A DNA stretch of 64,000 nt from Actinoplanes philippinensis (GTDB lineage: Bacteria; Actinomycetota; Actinomycetes; Mycobacteriales; Micromonosporaceae). Under the pieces are notes generated by a model. The model was not told where the DNA came from. It saw nothing but the letters and a program-made list of their open reading frames with translations, and did not search any database. Within the stretch, counting starts at the first letter, position 1, and each line of letters opens with the position of its first letter. A program made the position numbers and the translations under genes. The stretch lies in the NCBI RefSeq assembly GCF_900113015.1, contig NZ_FONV01000006.1, positions 493,735-557,734 of the forward strand. Direction: 5' to 3'. Positions 50,509 through 59,181 of the stretch are shown here, in pieces.

Positions 50509-52071
50509 TCAGGAGAGCCGGAACGAGCTCACCAGCGCCCGCAGCTCCTCCGCCGTACGGGCCACCTCGTTGCTCGCCAGGTTCGTCTGGCTGGTGCCGG
50601 CCACCGAGATCGAGCTGGCCCGGGCCACCTCGGCGATGCTCACCGCGATACGGCCGCTGCCCGCCGCCACCTCGCTGATGCTCCGGCTCATCTCCGCCGT
50701 CGTCGCGGTCTGCTCCTCGACCGCGCTCGCGATCGTCGTCTGATAGTCGTTGATCTTCGCGATGACCTCACTGATCCGGCTGATCACCTCGACCACGCCA
50801 CCGGTCTCCTGCTGGATCGCCGCCACCCGGCTGCTGATGTCCTCGGTCGCCCGGGCGGTCTCCTGCGCCAGGTCCTTCACCTCGCTGGCCACGACCGCGA
50901 AGCCCTTGCCCATCTCCCCGGCCCGCGCCGCCTCGATCGTGGCGTTCAGGGCCAGCAGGTTGGTCTGCTCGGCGATCGACGTGATCAGCTTGACCACGTT
51001 GCCGATCTCCTCCGACGACACCCCCAGCTGCTCGATCTGCTTGGTGGCGAGCGCCGCCTCGGACACCGCCTCGCTGGCGATCTGCGCGGCCCGGTTCGTG
51101 TTCTCCGAGATCTCCCGGATCGAGACGCCCATCTCCTCGCTGCCCGCCGCGACCGTCTGCACGTTGCGGGAGATCTCCTCCGCCTCGGTCGACGCCGTCG
51201 ACGTCTGATGGCCGGTCTGGTCCACGGCTCCGGCGATCTCCTGGCTCGTCGCGGCCAGCTCGGTGGCGGCGCCGGCCAGCGTGCCCGCGTTCTCCGCGAT
51301 CCGCTGCATGGTGGTGTTGATGCTGTCGACCGCCGCGTCCAGCTCGGCCGCCATCACCCCCAGCTCGTCGCGGGCCACGATCCCGGTCCGCTGCGTCAGG
51401 TCGCCCCTCGCCAGTGAGCCGACCACTCCGGCGACCCGGCGCACCGGCCCCAGGATCGACCGGACCAGCGGCACCGACAGCGCCACCAGCAGCACCAGGC
51501 CGATCCCGGCGACCGCCAGCATCCACCACAGGGCCGCCGACTTGGTCGCCGTCATCTCCTTCTCCCGCTCCGCGATCTGGGCGTCCAGCGTTTCGTGGAT
51601 CGCGCCGATCGCGTCGTCGACGACACCGTTCTGCTCGGCGATCGACTCGTACTCCTCCGCCGACACGCTCCGCGGATCCTTCACCGCGGCCGCCACGAAG
51701 TCGGTGACGAAGACGTTGAACGCCTCCACCTTGCTGCCGAGCGCGTCGATCGCCTCGCTGACCGCGCCGATCTCCCGGGCGCTCGCCGCCTCCAGTGCCT
51801 CGTTCGCCGACACCACGTCGTCGGCCACGTCCCCGGTCACGTCGTCACCGTGCGTCGACCGATAGGCGTCCACCTTCAGCTCCGCCTCGCGGGTGTCCAG
51901 GTGGTTGAGCGCCGCCTTGGTGAGCGTGCAGTCGTTGAGGCTCTCCTGCTTGTCGCTCAACTGGTCCTGGGACCAGAGCCCGATCCCGGTCAGAGCGCCG
52001 GCGACGAGCACACCGGTCACCACGATCGACGACAGCCGCTGGGCGACACCGAGGTCAGCTAGACGAGACAT
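50509..52071 (-). CDS. methyl-accepting chemotaxis protein
   Basis: 520 residues: a first membrane helix (about 13-32), an extracellular helical sensor, a second helix (about 183-205), a HAMP domain, and a signalling domain with the canonical tip IAEQTNLLALNATIEAARAG. The tip contacts CheA and CheW. The ATG at 52071 has GGGAA upstream. It stands alone without che or flagellar genes in the window. It could serve zoospore motility in a Micromonosporaceae host (inference). Confidence 0.93.
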   Translation of the reverse strand: MSRLADLGVAQRLSSIVVTGVLVAGALTGIGLWSQDQLSDKQESLNDCTLTKAALNHLDTREAELKVDAYRSTHGDDVTGDVADDVVSANEALEAASAREIGAVSEAIDALGSKVEAFNVFVTDFVAAAVKDPRSVSAEEYESIAEQNGVVDDAIGAIHETLDAQIAEREKEMTATKSAALWWMLAVAGIGLVLLVALSVPLVRSILGPVRRVAGVVGSLARGDLTQRTGIVARDELGVMAAELDAAVDSINTTMQRIAENAGTLAGAATELAATSQEIAGAVDQTGHQTSTASTEAEEISRNVQTVAAGSEEMGVSIREISENTNRAAQIASEAVSEAALATKQIEQLGVSSEEIGNVVKLITSIAEQTNLLALNATIEAARAGEMGKGFAVVASEVKDLAQETARATEDISSRVAAIQQETGGVVEVISRISEVIAKINDYQTTIASAVEEQTATTAEMSRSISEVAAGSGRIAVSIAEVARASSISVAGTSQTNLASNEVARTAEELRALVSSFRLS

Positions 52072-52146
52072 GAACACTTCCCGGGCAGGTTGAATACGGC
52101 CTTCACCACACGCATCGGCCCGAAACCGCCCGGACTGAGGGACAGC

Positions 52147-55100
52147 TCATCCCGCCGATCCCGGCCACCACCGCTGCACCAGCCGTACCTCGTCCAGAAC
52201 CTCCCGGTGCGCCCTCGGCCCGGCGATCCGTTCCAGCAGGTCGCCGGCGGACGCCAGCACGGCGAAGCAGTCGTCCAGGTCGGTGCCGTCCAGACACCGG
52301 CGGACGATGTCGAGCTCACCGGGCCCGAGCCTCGCCGGCCAGGCGCGGGCGCCCTCACGCAGGACACCCTGACGGGCCGGACCGGCGAAGGCGACCGACA
52401 GAAGGTGACGGAGCGCGATCTCGCGTGGCTTGCCGGGAAGGTACGGAACGAACTGGCCCACCACGATCTCGACCGGCATCCGGGCGGAAATGGACATGCC
52501 GGCCTCCACCGCTTCGGTGATCAGCGGCTCCGGCAGCCGGCGGACGACCTGGAGCAGGATGTCCGGAAGGTCCCTCTCGTTGATGAAGGACTCGACCGCC
52601 GCGAGGCAGGCGATGACCGTCGGCTCCGGAAGCAGGTCGACGATCCGCAGGGCGACCCGGGTGATTCGCCGTTGCCAGGAGCCGCCGTCGCCGACCTGCG
52701 CGATGGCCTCGCGGAGCAACGCGCCACGCTCGGGACCCGCCGGCATCCGCCCGGCGACCTGGGCCAGCAGTGGTGGCCGCTCCACCGGATCAGGGTGCTC
52801 ACGGGCCGCGGCGACGGCTTCCTTCAGCAGCTCGGGAGCGTCGGCCGGGCGCAAGCGGGCGATCTCGGACAACGCGAACGACCGCGGATTGGCGAAGTCG
52901 GAGTCCCGGGCCGCGGCCAGTGCCATGGTGACCGCCCGATCCCGGGAGAGGCCGTCGAGATGCTCGGCGACGGCGACCAGGGCGACGAACCGCTGCCACG
53001 GGCGGGACACCCGCTGTGCGTCGGACAACGCCTCGTCGAGCAGCCGGGAACGCTCGGGCTCACGAACGTTCACGGCGATCCGTGTCAGCGCCTTCGCCCG
53101 TCCGGGACCCGCCAGTCCCCGAGCCGCCCCCACGGCCTCCCGGACCAGCGCCGATCGCTGCTCGGGAACGCTTTCGGCCAGCACCGTGAGGAGCTGGGCG
53201 CGGCCTTCCTCGTCGCTGATGGCGGTCACCATGTCCATCGCGGCGCCGAACAGCCCGGCCGGCAGCCCAGGCGCGAGCCAGGTCAGGACGTCGAAGCGGC
53301 GATAGGCGCTGGGCAGCCTCGCGACCTCCTCGAGGATCTCCGTGGTCAGGGCCGGGGCCGCTCGTCGCGCCAGGACCTTCAGCGGCTCGACCCGGTCCAC
53401 GACGTCGAGGCGGTCCCGCACGCACCGCAGGACACGAGCGAGGTGCCGTTCCTGGCAGGCGTGCGCCCAGTCGGTCAGCAACTCCTCTCGCGCCCGGCCC
53501 TCGGCGACCGCGCCCGCCCTCTCGATGATCAGTTCGGCTGTCCGGTCGTCGGCGACCTCCGTGAGATGGCCCAGCATCACGGCACGGCCGGGTCCGGCGC
53601 TCACCGAATCCACCAGATCCAGCAGTTCCGCCAGGATTTCCGGCACCCGGGCGGCGTCCAGGTGCTCGACCATGCCCGTCGTCACCCGGACACGATCGAC
53701 GGGATCCGGCACGCTCGCCGCCACGGCCAGTGCCTCGCCGAGCAACGCCGATCGCTGCTCGCCGGGGCTCACCGCGGCCGTCTGCCCGAGCGCCCACGCC
53801 CGGTCGGCGGGATCGGCGCAGGCACGGGCCGCCTCCAGTGCCTCCGCGAGCACCGCCGGCCGGTCCGCCGCGGCCAGCAGGGGCACACCGATGGTCAGCG
53901 CGACAGCTCGGACCCCGGCCGCGCCGAGGGAACGGGCGAGGTCGAGCAGGTCCGCGGCCGGTGGCGGCCGGTCGAGGGCGCCAGCCGCCTCGATCACCAG
54001 GCCACGCTCGGTCTCGTCGGTGAGCATCCGGCTGAGCCCGAGAACGGCCTCGACCTGTTCGCGCCCGAGATACGGCAGAAGCCACCGCCAGACCCAGACC
54101 CGCCGGCCCTCCGGCATCAGTGTCGCGGACAGCGTGATCGCCCGGCCGGACTGCGCGCCGAGGTTCGGCGCCAGCTCCGCGAGCGCCTCTGCCAGCAGCT
54201 CGTCGTCATCAGCCGCGACAGCGGCATCCACCGCGGCCGACACGAACGCCTCCGGCACCGGAGCCGGGTGATGACTGACGACGTTGACATGGGCCCACGC
54301 CCGGCCGGCCGGGTCGATCGCTTCGACGCTGCGGATCGCCTCGGCGGCGACGGCGTCACGCTCGGCCGGCGGGAGATGCGGCAGCAGGCGGCTCAGCAGC
54401 TCGCATCGGAGGATGGGGACCCGGAACCGGCGGGCGTGCCCGAGCGCCCGTTCGACGCTCCACATGCCGTGCTCGACCAGCGTCGCCGCCAGGGCCGGGG
54501 GGATGTTGTTGGTCAGCGACACCGTGGCGGCCTGCATCATCGTGTAGCGCAGTTCGAGGCCGAATCCGGTGGCCGGGCGCGTGGCACGGACGTCGGCGTC
54601 GACCTCCGCGGCGACCAGGCGCTGCGCCCGGCGCAGGTCGGTGACGTAGTCGACCAGGGTGCCCGCGTGGTCGTGAGCCGCGTACCACAGGTTGCGGGCG
54701 CCGTCGTCGGTGGCGAGCAGCCGGTGCAGGTCGTCGTCGCGCTGGGCCCGGTCGAGGTGCAGCACCAGGTTGCGCAGCGGATAGCCGCCGTGGCGCGCGG
54801 CGATCCCCGGGTCGGCGGCGAGGCCGGGCAGACCGGCGTGCAGGCCGCCCCACGAGCGCAGGTAATGGTCGGCGATGCGGGAGTGGGCGGCCCGGCATCT
54901 CCGGGCGAGACGGCCGGCGCGGGCCTGGTCGGCTTCGAGCATCGAGTCCAGGTACGCGCCGTGCAGGTAGTCGCGCAGCGAGACGTGGTAGATCGCGTAC
55001 CGCCGGTCGTCGCCGACCGTGGTGCAGGTCAGGAACGGGCGCAGCGGTTCGGAGCAGAGCCGCTCGACGTCGCTCTCGGGGAGGCCGGCGAGTTCGGCGA

Positions 55101-56103
55101 GGACGGTGACCGGCAGCGGCTCGGTGACGGCGGCCAGGGTGACGAGCAGCCGGGTCCGGGTGGTGTCCTCGTCGTCGTCGGGCAGCAGTTGCTCGGTGTA
55201 GTAGGTGATCAGGTCGGGCGGGAGCTGGTCGATCTCCAGCGGGGAGTGCAGGTCGAGCCGCAGCGCGTCGAGGATGTACCGCAGATACACCCACACGCCG
55301 CCGGAGCGGTCGAGGAGGCCGGCCACGAAGTCGCCGGTGGTGACGCCGGCCGTGGCGAGCCGCCCGGCGATCTCCCCGTCGCCGCCGGCGGTGCGTTCCA
55401 GGAAGTGCCGCATGTCGGCCAGGTTGCGCTCGTCGGCGAGTTCGAAGGTGGTCTTCTCCCAGGGCAGCCGCATACCGAGCAGGCGGCTGCCGGTCCGGCA
55501 GGTGACCACCATGATCACGCCGCGGGGCAGCCGGGTCGGCAGTCCGAGGGGCAGGTCGCCGTCGAACGTCTCCGCCTCGTCGAGCCCGTCGACGACCACG
55601 ACGAGTTTCTGCCCGGCCGCGGTGGCGGCAGCCGCCCCGGCGCGCAGCACCTGGTCGAACCAGCCGGGCTCGCCGGCGGTCTCGGGCAGCATCCCGCCGG
55701 GGGTGAACCGGTCGGAGAGCTGGTAGCCGGCGATGATCTGGGCGGCCAGGTTGCGCAGCGCGGTCGCCGCCACGTTGCCCTTGCGGCGGCGGGTGAAGTG
55801 GCACGGCCAGCCGCGTTCGGCGGCGAGCCAGGCGGCCAGCGCGGTCTTGCCGATCCCGGCCGGCGCCTGGATCACCACGTAGCCGCGGTCGTGGCGGCGG
55901 ATGAACCGGTCGATGCGGTCGATCAGCCACTCCCGGCCGGTGAACTGGCTGATCTGGGCCTCGTCGAAGACGGCGTCGGGTGGGATCCACGCGTCGATCA
56001 GGCGGGCGAAGCTGCCGGTGAAGACGTTGCCGGTGATGATGTCGCGGCCCGCCTGCCAGACGGCCCCGCCGTCGGTGGCGGTCGCCTGCTGTTCGAGGAC
56101 CAT
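52147..56103 (-). CDS. NLR-like STAND NTPase with N-terminal RHIM-like motif
   Basis: 1318 residues. An N-terminal motif (GGAVWQAGRDIITGN, residues 12-26) is followed by FTGREWLIDRIDRFIRR, Walker A APAGIGKTAL (80-89), Walker B VVVVDGLDE (168-176) and VTCRTG, forming a NACHT-type STAND module. The remaining 900 residues are helical repeats (HEAT/TPR-like) that probably sense a ligand. The ATG at 56103 starts one base after the stop of the membrane-protein gene, with no ribosome site of its own, so the two are translationally coupled. The first 26 residues share the QAGRD motif with the C-terminus of that membrane protein. By analogy with amyloid-signalling NLR pairs, ligand binding would oligomerise this protein and template the membrane effector. 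Function in defence is inference. Confidence 0.85.
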   Translation of the reverse strand: MVLEQQATATDGGAVWQAGRDIITGNVFTGSFARLIDAWIPPDAVFDEAQISQFTGREWLIDRIDRFIRRHDRGYVVIQAPAGIGKTALAAWLAAERGWPCHFTRRRKGNVAATALRNLAAQIIAGYQLSDRFTPGGMLPETAGEPGWFDQVLRAGAAAATAAGQKLVVVVDGLDEAETFDGDLPLGLPTRLPRGVIMVVTCRTGSRLLGMRLPWEKTTFELADERNLADMRHFLERTAGGDGEIAGRLATAGVTTGDFVAGLLDRSGGVWVYLRYILDALRLDLHSPLEIDQLPPDLITYYTEQLLPDDDEDTTRTRLLVTLAAVTEPLPVTVLAELAGLPESDVERLCSEPLRPFLTCTTVGDDRRYAIYHVSLRDYLHGAYLDSMLEADQARAGRLARRCRAAHSRIADHYLRSWGGLHAGLPGLAADPGIAARHGGYPLRNLVLHLDRAQRDDDLHRLLATDDGARNLWYAAHDHAGTLVDYVTDLRRAQRLVAAEVDADVRATRPATGFGLELRYTMMQAATVSLTNNIPPALAATLVEHGMWSVERALGHARRFRVPILRCELLSRLLPHLPPAERDAVAAEAIRSVEAIDPAGRAWAHVNVVSHHPAPVPEAFVSAAVDAAVAADDDELLAEALAELAPNLGAQSGRAITLSATLMPEGRRVWVWRWLLPYLGREQVEAVLGLSRMLTDETERGLVIEAAGALDRPPPAADLLDLARSLGAAGVRAVALTIGVPLLAAADRPAVLAEALEAARACADPADRAWALGQTAAVSPGEQRSALLGEALAVAASVPDPVDRVRVTTGMVEHLDAARVPEILAELLDLVDSVSAGPGRAVMLGHLTEVADDRTAELIIERAGAVAEGRAREELLTDWAHACQERHLARVLRCVRDRLDVVDRVEPLKVLARRAAPALTTEILEEVARLPSAYRRFDVLTWLAPGLPAGLFGAAMDMVTAISDEEGRAQLLTVLAESVPEQRSALVREAVGAARGLAGPGRAKALTRIAVNVREPERSRLLDEALSDAQRVSRPWQRFVALVAVAEHLDGLSRDRAVTMALAAARDSDFANPRSFALSEIARLRPADAPELLKEAVAAAREHPDPVERPPLLAQVAGRMPAGPERGALLREAIAQVGDGGSWQRRITRVALRIVDLLPEPTVIACLAAVESFINERDLPDILLQVVRRLPEPLITEAVEAGMSISARMPVEIVVGQFVPYLPGKPREIALRHLLSVAFAGPARQGVLREGARAWPARLGPGELDIVRRCLDGTDLDDCFAVLASAGDLLERIAGPRAHREVLDEVRLVQRWWPGSAG

Positions 56104-56104
56104 G

Positions 56105-56392
56105 TCAGGGGCGGCGCTGGTCGTCGTTCACGGTGAGGTCGCGGCCGGCCTGGATGACGGTCGCCCCCTTGGTGGCGCGGGCCCGCTGCACGGTCGGGCC
56201 GCCCTCGCCACCGCCGCTCTCCGCCCCGGTGACGGCGATCTGCAGGCCGACGCCGACCAGCACCAGGACGATGAGCAGGACGAAGAGGGTGATGCTCCAC
56301 CGGCCGGTGATCAGGTTGGTGACGGCGCCGATGCCGGCGCTGATCACCACGGTCGCCGCGGCTGCCGCGACGCGCCGTCTCGACGTCGACAT
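56105..56392 (-). CDS. small two-helix membrane protein with C-terminal RHIM-like motif (candidate effector)
   Basis: 95 residues. Two hydrophobic segments lie at about 8-24 and 34-55, then a Gly-rich linker, then the C-terminal motif GATVIQAGRDLTVNDDQ (76-92). The core V-x-Q-A-G-R-D-(L/I) matches residues 15-22 of the adjacent STAND NTPase. The order (membrane segments first, motif last) mirrors effectors that are triggered by amyloid templating from an NLR. It would lie in the cytoplasmic membrane and might permeabilise it when clustered. The ATG at 56392 has GAGGTG upstream. It is 47 bp from the NrtR gene and 1 bp from the NTPase gene. Confidence 0.8.
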   Translation of the reverse strand: MSTSRRRVAAAAATVVISAGIGAVTNLITGRWSITLFVLLIVLVLVGVGLQIAVTGAESGGGEGGPTVQRARATKGATVIQAGRDLTVNDDQRRP

Positions 56393-56439
56393 AGCACCTC
56401 ACCCGGAGTTGCGAAGGTGCCTTGATTCTATGCGGGTGA

Positions 56440-57117
56440 TCAACCGGCTGCGGAGCGCAACAGCGGCGGGTGCAGCAGGGTGGCCGGGCCGCGGCGGTAG
56501 AGCTGGGCGGGCCGGCCGCGGTCACGGATCACCGTGCCTCCGGTGGGCTCGACGAAACCGTCGGCGCCGGTGACCTTGCGGTGGAAGTTGCGGGGGTCCA
56601 GGCGGGTACGCCACACGGTCTCGTAGACGGCCCGCAGCTCGGCGACAGTGAACTCGGGCGGGCAGAACGCGGTGGCCAGGGGCGTGTACTCCAGCTTGGC
56701 GCGGGCCCGCTCGACGCCGTCGGCCAGGATCCGCTCGTGATCGAAGGCCAGCTCGGCGCCGTCGACGGGCCGCCAGGAGGCGCCGGCCGCGTCACTGCCG
56801 GCGACCGGGGACGGCAGGTCGGGCAGCAGCGCCAGGTAGGCGACGGTGATGACCCGGCCTCGGGGGTCACGGCCGGGCGCGCCGTAGGTGGCGAGCTGCT
56901 CGAAGTGCCCGGCGCGCGGGTCGAGCCCGGTCTCCTCGCGCAGCTCCCGTGCGGCCGCCTCCTCGAGGCTCTCGTCGGGGAGCACGAAACCCCCGGGCAG
57001 GGCCCACTTCCCGAGGTACGGCTCGATCCCGCGCCGGATCAGCAGGACCTGCAGCTCGCCCTGCCGGATGGTCAGCAGCACCAGGTCCACGGTGACCGAC
57101 ACCACGCTTGTCGTCAT
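56440..57117 (-). CDS. NrtR-type transcriptional regulator (Nudix domain plus winged helix)
   Basis: 225 residues. The Nudix box is complete (GFVLPDESLEEAAARELREE, then TGL), so ADP-ribose-type substrates may be bound or hydrolysed. The C-terminal part (FTVAELRAVYETVWRTRLDP, RNFHRKV) is the NrtR winged helix. NrtR proteins repress NAD-metabolism genes and are released by ADP-ribose. A 21-bp palindrome overlaps its own ATG and a second lies in front of the divergent SPFH gene, so it likely controls both directions. The membrane-effector and STAND genes follow on the same strand after 47 bp. Confidence 0.85.
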   Translation of the reverse strand: MTTSVVSVTVDLVLLTIRQGELQVLLIRRGIEPYLGKWALPGGFVLPDESLEEAAARELREETGLDPRAGHFEQLATYGAPGRDPRGRVITVAYLALLPDLPSPVAGSDAAGASWRPVDGAELAFDHERILADGVERARAKLEYTPLATAFCPPEFTVAELRAVYETVWRTRLDPRNFHRKVTGADGFVEPTGGTVIRDRGRPAQLYRRGPATLLHPPLLRSAAG

Positions 57118-57128
57118 GTTGACGATAA
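57108..57128. promoter_or_regulatory. NrtR-like operator 1 (TTGTCGTCA-N3-TGACGATAA)
   Basis: 21-bp inverted repeat overlapping the start codon of the NrtR gene. The same design recurs at 57142-57162; centres are 34 bp apart. Consensus TTRTCGTCA-N3-TGACGAYAA. Assigned to NrtR by position. Confidence 0.78.
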
Positions 57129-57141
57129 TACCCGGGACGTT

Positions 57142-57162
57142 TTATCGTCATCGTGACGACAA
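57142..57162. promoter_or_regulatory. NrtR-like operator 2 (TTATCGTCA-N3-TGACGACAA)
   Basis: Second 21-bp inverted repeat, 17 bp before the SPFH ATG. Both half-sites match operator 1. Together they would let one regulator control the divergent nrtR and SPFH transcripts. Confidence 0.78.
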
Positions 57163-57179
57163 AACGAAGGGACCCCACC

Positions 57180-58238
57180 ATGGCCGACGTGACGCGACGC
57201 CTCCACCTGCGGCACCTGCGCGGCGCTCCGACGAGCTGGGTCAGCCACACCGTCAAGGGCCGGGAGAAGCGCTCGGGCACCGGGCTCTCGTTCTGGTACC
57301 GGCCGTTGACCGCGGTGCTCTCCGAGGTGCCGGTCGACGACCGGGAGCTGCCGCTGCTCTTCCACGCCCGGACCGAGGACTTCGCCGACGTGACCGTGCA
57401 GGCCACTGTCACCTACCGGTTCAGCGACCCGGCGGCGGCCGCGGGACGCCTCGACTTCTCCATCGACCCCTACCGGGGCCGGTGGCGTGGCCAGCCGCTC
57501 GACCAGGTGGCCACGCTGCTCGCCGAGCTGGCCCAGCAGCCCGCGCTCGACGTGCTGGCCCGGGTGCCGCTGGCCGAGGCGCTGACCACCGGCATCGCGC
57601 CGGTCCGGCAGTCGGTCGCCGACGCGCTCGCAGGCGACCCGCGGCTGATCGAGACCGGCGTGTCGGTGGTCAGCGCCCGGGTGGTCGCGATCCGCCCGGA
57701 GCCCGACCTGGAGCGGGCGCTGCAGACGCCGACCCGCGAGCAGGTGCAGCAGGACGCGGACAAGGCGACGTACGCCCGCCGCGCCCACGCCGTCCAACAG
57801 GAGCGCCAGATCGCCGAGAACGAGCTGCAGTCCAAGATCGAGCTGGCCCGCCGTCAGCAGGAGCTGGTCGAGCAGCACGGCGCCAACACCCGGCGGGAGG
57901 CCGAGCTGGACGCCGAGACACAGCTGGTCGCGGCGAAGGCGGAGGCCGACCGCAAGGAGGTGGCGAGCATCGCGGCCGCCGAGCGGGCCCGGCGCACCGC
58001 GGCGAGCGAGGCCGAGGGCGCCCGGGTGCGCGACGAGGCCAGGGCGACCGGGGCCCGGCTGGTCGGGCTGGCCGAGGCGGAGGCCGAGGCCGCGCGCCTG
58101 GCGGCATACCGTGACCTGCCGCCCGCCGTGCTGCAGGCGCTGGCGCTCAAGGAACTGGCCGGCCAGCTGCCGTCGGTCAACGAGCTGACCATCACCCCGG
58201 ACGTGCTCACCAAGCTGGTCGGGCGGCTCGGCCAGTGA
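57180..58238 (+). CDS. SPFH/Band-7 domain protein
   Basis: 352 residues. The N-terminal half (ADVTVQATVTYRFSDPAAAA, VADALAGDPRLIETGVSVVS) is an SPFH/Band-7 domain; residues about 195-310 are a long Ala/Glu/Arg coiled coil as in flotillin- and stomatin-like proteins; a short C-terminal domain ends QLPSVNELTITPDVLTKLVG. There is no clear membrane helix, so attachment to membranes would be peripheral. It starts 62 bp from the divergent NrtR gene and overlaps the NAD-kinase-like gene by 4 bp. A link between NAD status and membrane stress is inference. Confidence 0.85.
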   Translation: MADVTRRLHLRHLRGAPTSWVSHTVKGREKRSGTGLSFWYRPLTAVLSEVPVDDRELPLLFHARTEDFADVTVQATVTYRFSDPAAAAGRLDFSIDPYRGRWRGQPLDQVATLLAELAQQPALDVLARVPLAEALTTGIAPVRQSVADALAGDPRLIETGVSVVSARVVAIRPEPDLERALQTPTREQVQQDADKATYARRAHAVQQERQIAENELQSKIELARRQQELVEQHGANTRREAELDAETQLVAAKAEADRKEVASIAAAERARRTAASEAEGARVRDEARATGARLVGLAEAEAEAARLAAYRDLPPAVLQALALKELAGQLPSVNELTITPDVLTKLVGRLGQ

Positions 58239-59119
58239 GCACGCTGGCCCCGCGGATCGTGATCGTGTCGCGGCGCAGCGAGCTCGACGAGCTGCTCGCC
58301 CGGCACGGCACGCTCGGCGCCGCGGCGTACTTCCTGCGTCAGCGGGGCCGCGACCTGGCCGAGGTGACGGCCCGGCACGAGGCGCTGAAGGCCGCGCTCA
58401 CCGAGGTGGGCGCGGCCGTGCCGGCGGACTGGCGGCGCGGTCACGTGGAGCGCGGCGACCTGCCACGGTTCCTCTTCGCGCCGGAGGACGTGGTCGTGGC
58501 GGTCGGCCAGGACGGCCTGGTGGCCAACGTGGCGAAGTATCTGGACGGCCAGCCGGTGATCGGGGTCGACCCGGAGCCCGGCCGCAATCCCGGGGTGCTG
58601 GCCCGGCACCGCGCCGGCGGGGTGGCGGCCCGGCTGCGCGACCCGGGCCGGGACAGCCAGGAGCGGACCATGGTGGTGGCGCGGCTCGACGACGGCCAGG
58701 AGCTGTACGGCCTGAACGAGGTCTACATCGGCCACGCCGGCCACCAGTCGGCCCGCTATGTGCTCACCACCCCGGAGGGCGCCCGGGAGCGGCAGTCGTC
58801 GTCCGGCCTGATCATCGGCACCGGCACCGGGGCGACCGGCTGGTGCGCGTCGATCGCCCGGGAGCGGGCCGCCGCCCCCGCCCTGCCCGGTCCGGGCGAT
58901 CCGGCGCTGTGCTGGTTCGTCCGGGAGGCGTGGCCCTCCCCCGCGACCGGCGTCAGCCACACGTCCGGCCTGCTCAGCGGTGCCGCCGAGCTGGAGCTGA
59001 CGTGCGAGTCGGAGCGGCTGGTGGTCTTCGCCGACGGCCTGGAGTCGGACGCCCTGGAGCTGTCCTGGGGTCAGCGGATCCGGATCGGCGTGGCCGCGAA
59101 GAAGCTGCGGCTCGGCTAG
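58235..59119 (+). CDS. NAD-kinase-like protein
   Basis: 294 residues. VAVGQDGLVANVAKYLDGQP replaces the NAD-kinase GGDGT loop with GQDGL, and GTGTGATGWCASIARE aligns with the kinase's second nucleotide-binding motif. The IGVDPEPGRNPGVLA segment also fits the NAD-kinase fold. Because the GGDG motif is altered, activity as a true NAD kinase is uncertain; it may bind NAD(P) or phosphorylate another substrate. It is translationally coupled to the SPFH gene and probably under NrtR, which supports a role in NAD metabolism. Confidence 0.75.
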   Translation: MSTLAPRIVIVSRRSELDELLARHGTLGAAAYFLRQRGRDLAEVTARHEALKAALTEVGAAVPADWRRGHVERGDLPRFLFAPEDVVVAVGQDGLVANVAKYLDGQPVIGVDPEPGRNPGVLARHRAGGVAARLRDPGRDSQERTMVVARLDDGQELYGLNEVYIGHAGHQSARYVLTTPEGARERQSSSGLIIGTGTGATGWCASIARERAAAPALPGPGDPALCWFVREAWPSPATGVSHTSGLLSGAAELELTCESERLVVFADGLESDALELSWGQRIRIGVAAKKLRLG

Positions 59120-59181
59120 CACCCGTTTCGGAGAGCCGCAGCCGGGCCACCGGCCGCGACAGGCGCGTCAGGGCAGGAGGG

